Of a stretch of DNA of 49,926 nt, positions 44,232-49,926 are shown piece by piece. The stretch comes from Bacillus sp. (in: firmicutes) (GTDB lineage Bacteria > Bacillota > Bacilli > Bacillales > Bacillaceae). The stretch lies in NCBI GenBank assembly GCA_031180805.1, contig JAPSLL010000021.1:13552-63477 (forward strand), in the 5' to 3' direction. The notes below the pieces were generated by a model. The model was not told the origin of the DNA and did not search any database. It saw nothing but the letters and a program-made list of their open reading frames with translations. The position numbers were made by a program, and so were the translations under genes. Position 1 is the first letter of the stretch. Each line of letters opens with the position of its first letter.

Positions 44232-45634
44232 AGCGCAAAGTCATCCTTTATTTCATGATTATCATCCTATTGACTTTAAGCTTAGTCATGACGGTGTTTG
44301 GCTTTGCCCTTACAAATTATTATTATCAAGGAATTGCTGGTACATTTCGTAATCATGTTGAAGCGATTAATCCGATTTGGGAAAAGGGAAATGAGTTTAA
44401 TTATGGTAGCTTAGAAGATTATAGTGACCTCATAATTAAAAGCTATCAATATAATCGAGCAGAACTGCAACTATTATCAAATGATGGAGAACTTATTCAA
44501 TCTTCATCTGGTTTTTATGAAGAGAAAACGTATTCAATTGATCCAAAAGTATTTTCCTATGAGACAATTTATAAAAAGGAAGTTATTCAACAAACAGGAG
44601 AGAAAGTGCTTGCTGTCTATATACCACTAATGTTAGATGGCCAGGTAGTTGGGGTGCTCCGCTATGTATCGACGTTAGCAAATGTTGATGAAGTGATTCA
44701 ACATTTCTTTAAATATGGAATTATGATTTGTTTAGGTGTTGCAATCGTTGTCTTTCTTATTAGTCTTCGTCTAGCAGATTCAATTGTAAGACCATTTAAA
44801 GAAATTATTCAGCATACACGTGAATTGTCAAAGGGACGATTTGAAAAACGAATAAAAGAAACATACCCTCATGAGCTTGGTGAAATGTCAAACACACTAA
44901 ATTATATGGCTGATGAAATTGTGAAGATGGATCGGTTAAAGACCGATTTCATTTCATCGATTTCTCATGAGCTCAGAACGCCACTTACAGGAATTAAAGG
45001 GTGGGTTGAAACGATGGAGTCACCAGAAGACTTAACGGAACAAGAGGTAAAATTTGGTTTGAGAATGATCCGGAGTGAATCTGAGCGGCTGATGAAATTA
45101 GTCGAAGATTTATTAGATTTTTCTAGGTATGAGTCAAATCGAATTACTCTGAACCAGGTTGAATTAAACTTTGATAAGCTTGTTTATGAAGTCACATTAC
45201 AACTTCGAAAAAGGGCAAAAGATAAAAATGTTTCAATTGTTCTAGAAAGTGTACCAGTTAGGCTTTTTGCTGATGGAGATAAAATGAGACAAGTAATTTT
45301 AAATTTATTGGATAACGCAATTAAGTTCTCAAAAAAGAATAGTGAGATTTTAATAAATCTATATGAAAGAAATCATTTTGCTGTGCTTGAAATCAGTGAT
45401 AAAGGAATTGGAATGAAGCAGGAAGAGCTAAGGTATATTATGGATTCCTTTTATAAAGTAGATTCAAAATCAATCGGCGCAGGACTTGGATTAGCTATCA
45501 CTCGAAATATTATCACAAAGCATGGTGGAATGATTGATGTTCTTAGTCAATATGGAAAAGGAACAACCGTTGTCGTTCAGTTACCTTTGGTTAAGAATTT
45601 AGTAGAAGAAATAGATAACGATGGAAAGAGGTAA
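44228..45634 (+). CDS. Sensor histidine kinase
   Basis: 468 residues. TM1 ~5-28; extracytoplasmic sensor ~29-163, PAS/Cache-like with AVYIPLMLDGQVVGVLRYV near its end; TM2 ~165-185; HAMP ~186-240 (IVRPFKEIIQHTRELSKGRF); HisKA with phospho-acceptor H247 in SISHELRTPLTGIKG; HATPase with LLDNAIKFS, DKGIGM and GAGLGLAI. No unusual loss of catalytic residues. Overlaps the regulator gene by four bases. The signal is unknown; the operon content points to the cell wall. Confidence 0.95.
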   Translation: MKRKVILYFMIIILLTLSLVMTVFGFALTNYYYQGIAGTFRNHVEAINPIWEKGNEFNYGSLEDYSDLIIKSYQYNRAELQLLSNDGELIQSSSGFYEEKTYSIDPKVFSYETIYKKEVIQQTGEKVLAVYIPLMLDGQVVGVLRYVSTLANVDEVIQHFFKYGIMICLGVAIVVFLISLRLADSIVRPFKEIIQHTRELSKGRFEKRIKETYPHELGEMSNTLNYMADEIVKMDRLKTDFISSISHELRTPLTGIKGWVETMESPEDLTEQEVKFGLRMIRSESERLMKLVEDLLDFSRYESNRITLNQVELNFDKLVYEVTLQLRKRAKDKNVSIVLESVPVRLFADGDKMRQVILNLLDNAIKFSKKNSEILINLYERNHFAVLEISDKGIGMKQEELRYIMDSFYKVDSKSIGAGLGLAITRNIITKHGGMIDVLSQYGKGTTVVVQLPLVKNLVEEIDNDGKR

Positions 45635-45639
45635 AGCAT

Positions 45640-47535
45640 ATGTGTGGATTTATTGGATATATGAGTGCGAATCTTAAAGAACATGCACTTGAAAAAAGGT
45701 TAACAACGGTTGATATGACGGCAATGATTACCCATCGGGGACCAGATGATGTGGGCTATTATTTTGATGACCATATTCACTTAGGCTTCAGAAGGTTAAG
45801 TATTATTGATGTTGAGAGTGGTAGACAGCCTTTATCATATGATGATCGTTACTGGATTACCTTTAATGGAGAGATTTATAACTATTTAGAGCTAAAACAA
45901 GAATTAGAGAAGAAGGGCTATAAGTTTCATACTGATTCAGATACAGAGGTCATTTTAGCATTATACAGCCATATTGGAAAACGAGTTGTTAATGAATTGC
46001 GCGGTATGTTTAGCTTTATTATTTGGGATCAGGAGAAAAAAGAATTATTCGGTGCTAGAGACCATTTTGGGATAAAGCCATTTTATTATTTTGAAACTGA
46101 CGATGAATTTTATTGCAGTTCGGAAAAGAAAAGTATAGTTAGTGCTATAAAAGGTAACGATAGTATGGATTTGGAATCTTTACACCATTATTTGACTTAT
46201 CAATATGTTCCAGAGCCTCAAACTTTATCAAAAGAGATTAAGAGACTAGAACCAGGATGCTTTTTTACAAAAACACTGGAAGGATCAACGGTTATTCAAT
46301 CCTTTTATAATCCTACCTTTTGCCCAATAAATCAACCATTTGTACAAGAGGTAAAAAAGATTCAAGATGTATTAAGAGATTCAGTTTCGATCCATTTACG
46401 AAGTGATGTGCCAGTTGGTGCCTTTTTATCCGGAGGAATTGACTCATCGAGTATTGTCGCTTTGGCGCGTGAGATTCATCCACGGATAAAAACGTTTACA
46501 GTTGGATTTAAAAGAAAGGGATATAGTGAAATTGAATTGGCACAGGAAACAGCTGCCGCATTAGGTGTAGATAATCTTCATTATGTCGTAACACCTGAAG
46601 AGTTTATTAAAGAACTCCCTAAAATAGTTTGGCATCTAGATGAACCTGTAGCGGATCCTGCTTTAGTCCCGTTGTATTTTATTGCTCGTGAAGCTAAGAA
46701 GCATGTAACAGTTGTTCTCTCTGGAGAAGGAGCGGATGAATTATTTGGAGGGTACAATATTTACAAAGAACCGCATTCGCTAAAATATTTCAAGCATTTC
46801 CCAAGTGGTATGAAGAAAGGCTGGCTTGCATTAGCAAGTAAATTACCAGATGGAGCTAAAGGGAAAAGTTATATTGAAAGAGGTACAACAAACCTTTCAA
46901 AAAGATATATAGGTAATGCAAAGATATTTTCTGAACTTGATAAAAGTAAGCTCTTACGAAACTATCAAGGAGAATGGACATATACAAATGTAACGAAGGA
47001 ATATTATCAATCGATCAACCACCTTCATGATATTCAAAAAATGCAATACATTGACATCCATACATGGTTGCGTGGAGATATCCTTGTTAAGGCAGACAGA
47101 ATGACGATGGCGCATTCTTTAGAGTTACGAGTTCCATTCCTTGATAAAGAGGTGTATAAAGTAGCGTCACAGCTTAGTCATGATAAAACAGTTACAAATC
47201 AACAAACAAAATACATACTTAGAAAAGCGATGGAAGGAATAATTCCTGATTCCGTGCTAAATCGCAAAAAATTAGGATTTCCAGTTCCGATTAGACATTG
47301 GCTACAAAACGAGCTATTTGATTGGGCTTATCAATTGATTATAGACAGTCAAACCGATCATCTATTTGAAAAGAATTATTTGTTATTTTTATTATCGGAG
47401 CATCAAAGAGGAGTACATGATAACAGTCGGAAAATCTGGACAGTTTTAATTTTTATGATATGGCATCAAGTTTATATCGAAAAGAAATACGACTTTCATC
47501 ACCATTCTATGGAGAGAGAAACCTTTGTCGTATAA
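45640..47535 (+). CDS. asnB: Glutamine-hydrolysing asparagine synthase, AsnB type
   Basis: 631 residues, matching B. subtilis AsnB (~632) along its length, including the end IWTVLIFMIWHQVYIEK. Class II amidotransferase domain with catalytic C2 (MCGFIGYM); LSIIDVESGRQPLS and FNGEIYNYLEL lie in the glutaminase site. The synthetase domain has the ATP P-loop SGGIDSS near residues 264-270 and LSGEGADELFGGY. In B. subtilis, AsnB is linked to amidation of meso-diaminopimelate in peptidoglycan. ATG 45640 starts five bases after the kinase stop, so it belongs to the two-component operon. Confidence 0.93.
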   Translation: MCGFIGYMSANLKEHALEKRLTTVDMTAMITHRGPDDVGYYFDDHIHLGFRRLSIIDVESGRQPLSYDDRYWITFNGEIYNYLELKQELEKKGYKFHTDSDTEVILALYSHIGKRVVNELRGMFSFIIWDQEKKELFGARDHFGIKPFYYFETDDEFYCSSEKKSIVSAIKGNDSMDLESLHHYLTYQYVPEPQTLSKEIKRLEPGCFFTKTLEGSTVIQSFYNPTFCPINQPFVQEVKKIQDVLRDSVSIHLRSDVPVGAFLSGGIDSSSIVALAREIHPRIKTFTVGFKRKGYSEIELAQETAAALGVDNLHYVVTPEEFIKELPKIVWHLDEPVADPALVPLYFIAREAKKHVTVVLSGEGADELFGGYNIYKEPHSLKYFKHFPSGMKKGWLALASKLPDGAKGKSYIERGTTNLSKRYIGNAKIFSELDKSKLLRNYQGEWTYTNVTKEYYQSINHLHDIQKMQYIDIHTWLRGDILVKADRMTMAHSLELRVPFLDKEVYKVASQLSHDKTVTNQQTKYILRKAMEGIIPDSVLNRKKLGFPVPIRHWLQNELFDWAYQLIIDSQTDHLFEKNYLLFLLSEHQRGVHDNSRKIWTVLIFMIWHQVYIEKKYDFHHHSMERETFVV

Positions 47536-47566
47536 AAAGCATGTAATAGAAAGAAGAGAAGAATCA

Positions 47567-48427
47567 GTGAAAAAGTTAATTGGATTTGTCTGCTTATTTT
47601 TAGTTGGATGTAATACTGAAACGAAGAATGTACCAACAAATGAACCGTTCGATCAAATTATGGAAGAAGCGGATTTAGCATTAGAAACTGGCGAATTTGA
47701 AAAAGCTATAACATCACTTGAACTAGCATTGGATGAAAAGCCAGATGATAAGAAAGCCAAAACATTATATGAGAATTTAGTTGCCTTCAATCTAGTTACT
47801 GAAGCAATGGAAAATGGGGATTGGGAAGATGCTTTAATGAAAGCAAATAACCTTCTAAAAGAAAAGTCACTTACGAGTAGTATAAAAGAAAAAGTGGAGA
47901 AATACATTGAAGAAAGTAAAGCTCAATTAGCTAAAAAAGAACAGATAGCAACTGAAAGTAAAACAACTGAAAATGATGAAATAGAAAAGGACGAGAAAAC
48001 AGCAAAAAATGCTGAGATTGTTAAAGAAAGCGGGGATGATGAGAAAGAAGAGAACGCAAATAGCGAAAGTAAACGAGAGAAGTATTTAAAAAAGTTAGCT
48101 GAAATTGAACTAAGTCTTGCTGAATATGAACAGGCATTAGAAAACGGAACAACTGTTGAAATGAAACAGGCTCAAGGTGAAATTTTTACAAGATGGGATA
48201 ATGTGTTAAATGAAATTTACCAAACATTAGAAGAGCAGCTTTCTCCGAGTGATATGGACAAATTAAGAGAAGAACAACGAAATTGGATTAAATACCGAGA
48301 TGAAACAGCAAAAGCAGCTGCCTCTAAATATGAAGGTGGGACAATGGAATCACTTGAATATATAAGCACACAAGCAGGGCTAACAAAAGAAAGATGCTAT
48401 GAACTAGTGGAAGGGTATATGGAGTAG
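47567..48427 (+). CDS. Lipoprotein with TPR-like region and LprI/DUF1311-like C-terminus
   Basis: About 286 residues. GTG 47567 gives a short lipoprotein signal MKKLIGFVCLFLVGC with a lipobox at LVGC. Residues ~30-105 are TPR-like helices (LALETGEFEKAITSLELALD). A charged Lys/Glu linker runs ~125-185. The C-terminal ~95 residues match the LprI/DUF1311 pattern: LNEIYQTLEEQL, LREEQRNWIKYRDETAK, YEGGTMESLEYIS and TKERCYELVEGY. LprI of Mycobacterium is a lysozyme inhibitor. TTG 47525, with GGAGAG upstream and overlapping asnB, is an alternative start. Last gene of the operon. Confidence 0.78.
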   Translation: MKKLIGFVCLFLVGCNTETKNVPTNEPFDQIMEEADLALETGEFEKAITSLELALDEKPDDKKAKTLYENLVAFNLVTEAMENGDWEDALMKANNLLKEKSLTSSIKEKVEKYIEESKAQLAKKEQIATESKTTENDEIEKDEKTAKNAEIVKESGDDEKEENANSESKREKYLKKLAEIELSLAEYEQALENGTTVEMKQAQGEIFTRWDNVLNEIYQTLEEQLSPSDMDKLREEQRNWIKYRDETAKAAASKYEGGTMESLEYISTQAGLTKERCYELVEGYME

Positions 48428-48459
48428 AAGCTGTAATTAAGAAATATCCAAAATTTTAA

Positions 48460-48492
48460 AATCCGCTAATCCAAGAGAATAGCGGGTTTATT
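48460..48492 (+). terminator. Terminator of the two-component/asnB operon
   Basis: AATCCGCTA and TAGCGGGTT with an 11-base loop and a T-rich tail. Confidence 0.75.
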
Positions 48493-48498
48493 GTTATT

Positions 48499-49047
48499 TT
48501 AAGTGTTCTGTTCATAGGTTGCTAGCCTATTTATTATGTTATCTACTATTTCGTTTAAAGATAGTAGACCATCAACAATGAAGTCAGCACTAGGTTTTAT
48601 TGTCCTTTCCATTACGGTGTAGGCACTTCTCCCCAACTTAAGATAATTCTCGTACTCATATGTGATTTCTTCAATTGAATTCACCTTAGAGCGGAAAAAT
48701 CTTCTTATCAATGCAATATCCAATGGTGTGTCCAAATAAATCGATAAATTAATAAAGTCATTTAATTGGGTATTTAGATAAGAAAATGGATAATCGAGAA
48801 TAATATAATTTATAGTAGAATTTTGTAATAACTTTTGAATATCTTGTCTAATAGGATTTACATTCCACTCATTGTAATCACCTCCTCTATCCACCCATTC
48901 AGAAAAGTTAGAAGGTTCTTCCAGATCATATTCATCGAAATGTATAGCTGTAGCTTTGTGAAGCCTTTTTGTGAGAGCGTTTGTAACAGCAGTTTTTCCT
49001 CCGCCTGATACAGAGGATATGGATATGACAAATGTTTTTTTGTGCAT
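48499..49047 (-). CDS. P-loop kinase, uridine kinase-like
   Basis: 182 residues. The Walker A motif is SISSVSGGGKTAVTNAL near residue 10; LDYPFSYL near ~95 fits Walker B, and a lid RRFFRSKVNS follows. The order of motifs resembles uridine kinase or phosphoribulokinase-type small-molecule kinases, but it is shorter, and the substrate is unknown. ATG 49047 has AAAGGAG upstream; the longer frame to 49101 has no ribosome site. Convergent with the asnB operon. Confidence 0.8.
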   Translation of the reverse strand: MHKKTFVISISSVSGGGKTAVTNALTKRLHKATAIHFDEYDLEEPSNFSEWVDRGGDYNEWNVNPIRQDIQKLLQNSTINYIILDYPFSYLNTQLNDFINLSIYLDTPLDIALIRRFFRSKVNSIEEITYEYENYLKLGRSAYTVMERTIKPSADFIVDGLLSLNEIVDNIINRLATYEQNT

Positions 49048-49112
49048 ACAATTCTCCTTTATTCCGTCTAAATATATTCTATCAGTAAGATAATAGGGCA
49101 AAAATAGTAAAA

Positions 49113-49158
49113 GTTCACAAAATGTTCACTTACGAGCAAGTAATCGTTTCGTTACAAT
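49113..49158 (+). promoter_or_regulatory. Direct repeat and promoter of the DUF2798 gene
   Basis: GTTCAC at 49113 and 49124 (11-base period), just before a weak promoter TTACGA, 17 bases, TACAAT (49153-49158). The period resembles a response-regulator site; it differs in sequence from the repeat at 42163. Confidence 0.45.
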
Positions 49159-49191
49159 AATCATCATGTGAAAAAAGAAAGGATGATTTTT

Positions 49192-49674
49192 TTGCCAACA
49201 ACAAAGAAAGAAAGTTTTTATTTTGGGGCAATGATGTGTTTTGGGATGGTCGTCGTGATGTCAGTCTATAATTTGTATGTAAATGGGTTGATTCATACGA
49301 TTACAATTAGCGGGTTTCTTATTCAATTTTTAATAGGATTTATCGTAGCATTTATATTAGATTTATTTATCGTAGGGCCAATTGCGAGGAAAATTGCTTT
49401 TTCCTTACCATATGATAAATCAAAGAAGATATTTGTTATTCTTTCGATGTCATTTTGTATGGTTTTAGGAATGGTATTCTGGATGTCGCTCTATGGATTA
49501 GGAACAGCATATATAAGCAACGGCATAAGTACTGATTCGATTGTACAAAGTTATGCATCAATCTTCATAAAAAACTTTATTGTTGCTCTACCTTTACAAT
49601 TGCTTATAATGGGCCCGATCGTTCGAACTATTTTTATGAAAATAAAAGGAAATCCAAAAGTGAATGTTGCATAA
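49192..49674 (+). CDS. DUF2798 integral membrane protein
   Basis: 160 residues with four predicted helices in two DUF2798 repeats. Each repeat ends in a similar motif: LFIVGPIARKIAF in the first and LLIMGPIVRTIFM in the second. The function is unknown. TTG 49192 gives the family-like start MPTTKKESFYFGAMMCFGM, with AAAGGA nine bases upstream; the longer GTG 49168 frame is less likely. Confidence 0.82.
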   Translation: MPTTKKESFYFGAMMCFGMVVVMSVYNLYVNGLIHTITISGFLIQFLIGFIVAFILDLFIVGPIARKIAFSLPYDKSKKIFVILSMSFCMVLGMVFWMSLYGLGTAYISNGISTDSIVQSYASIFIKNFIVALPLQLLIMGPIVRTIFMKIKGNPKVNVA

Positions 49675-49801
49675 GATTAAACGATTTATTTTAATTTAAA
49701 TAGTTATAGAATTTGGAAAAGTAGTTTTTGTGAAAAAAATTACTTTTCCTATTGCTAAAGTCCTATAGCTATGATAATATCACAGTAAGCGTATACAGGA
49801 C

Positions 49802-49830
49802 GGGTTGTTACTGTTAAATCAGGCAAAACC
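49802..49830 (+). promoter_or_regulatory. RAT antiterminator site, second copy
   Basis: GGGTTGTTACTG-TTAAAT-CAGGCAAAACC, the LicT/SacT-type target, partly overlapping the following terminator arm. Confidence 0.88.
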
Positions 49831-49868
49831 AATTACCTTTTAAAAAAGGTGTGGTTTTGCCTTTTTTA
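49822..49868 (+). terminator. RAT-controlled leader terminator
   Basis: GGCAAAACC and GGTTTTGCC with an inner ACCTTTT/AAAAGGT stem, then TTTTTT. It lies 19 bases before the start codon of the antiterminator gene. Confidence 0.9.
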
Positions 49869-49886
49869 TATATCGGAGGTGTTAAA

Positions 49887-49926
49887 GTGATTATCGAAAA
49901 AGTATTAAACAACAATGCAGTCGTTT
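49887..49926 (+). CDS. BglG-family antiterminator, 3' partial
   Basis: GTG 49887 follows GGAGGTG and begins MIIEKVLNNNAVV, the start of a CAT RNA-binding domain (LicT/SacT/GlcT family). The rest lies beyond the window. The RAT and terminator in its leader mean that it should control its own transcript. Confidence 0.82.
   Translation, partial: MIIEKVLNNNAVV

Noticed and set aside
1-49926. CRISPR array, prophage or intact insertion sequence
   Set aside because: No regularly spaced repeats, integrase, phage structural genes or transposase frame were seen on either strand.

Overview
The window is an AT-rich chromosomal segment from a Gram-positive, motile, probably spore-forming member of the Bacillaceae. 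The evidence is in the gene set and the signals: AAGGAGG-type ribosome sites with frequent TTG/GTG starts, a perfect CIRCE operator, sigma-D and sigma-B type promoters, LicT-type RAT antiterminator sites, an RsbR-like stressosome protein, a TnrA/GlnR-like MerR regulator, a Bacillus-type AsnB, YuzB, a DUF3231 protein and B. subtilis-sized CysJ/CysI and HtpG. I cannot name the species. I see no rRNA, tRNA, CRISPR array, prophage or intact insertion sequence.

Layout. 1-9.1 kb: a frameshifted pentapeptide-repeat gene, a Nudix hydrolase, a DUF3231 protein, a luciferase-like oxidoreductase, a decayed Asn/Gly-rich small gene, a sigma-D driven chemoreceptor, a coiled-coil protein, an RsbR-like protein with a sigma-B promoter and a broken YitT-type membrane gene. 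9.1-15.7 kb: a methyltransferase, htpG under CIRCE control and flanked by GGGGACAGTCCCC palindromes, a MocR regulator divergent from an EamA exporter, and an aldo/keto reductase. 16-22 kb: YdbC, an acetyltransferase, a TnrA-like regulator, MutT-like Nudix, aldehyde dehydrogenase, nitroreductase and Old Yellow Enzyme. 22.4-26.1 kb: cysJI sulfite reductase. 26.3-29.4 kb: a LicT-type antiterminator with its own RAT/terminator leader, then a beta-glucoside PTS permease. 29.4-32.7 kb: HAD phosphatase, murB, yuzB and a monooxygenase-like protein. 32.7-35.3 kb: a sparse region with a structured leader RNA ahead of a CD3324-type gene and a FusB-like EF-G-binding protein. 35.4-41.8 kb: a Cys-rich winged-helix regulator divergent from sodA with twin operators, FMN reductase, DinB-type protein, a tiny zinc-ribbon protein, TetR, DUF1801 and a second sigma-D chemoreceptor.

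42.1-48.5 kb is the most coherent possible new system. It is a tight five-gene operon: a beta-propeller-like lipoprotein, an OmpR-type response regulator, a sensor kinase, an AsnB-type amidotransferase and a lipoprotein whose C-terminus looks like LprI (DUF1311, lysozyme-inhibitor family). An 11-bp-period direct repeat lies upstream. B. subtilis AsnB is tied to peptidoglycan diaminopimelate amidation, so I propose a cell-wall damage or lysozyme sensing and response module. The window ends with a nucleoside-kinase-like gene, a DUF2798 membrane protein and the start of a second RAT-controlled antiterminator.

Other recurring themes are dispersed imperfect palindromes placed directly after stop codons, where they probably act as terminators, and three frameshifted genes in the first 9 kb. 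Many starts were moved downstream from the longest open frame to the codon that has a ribosome-binding site.
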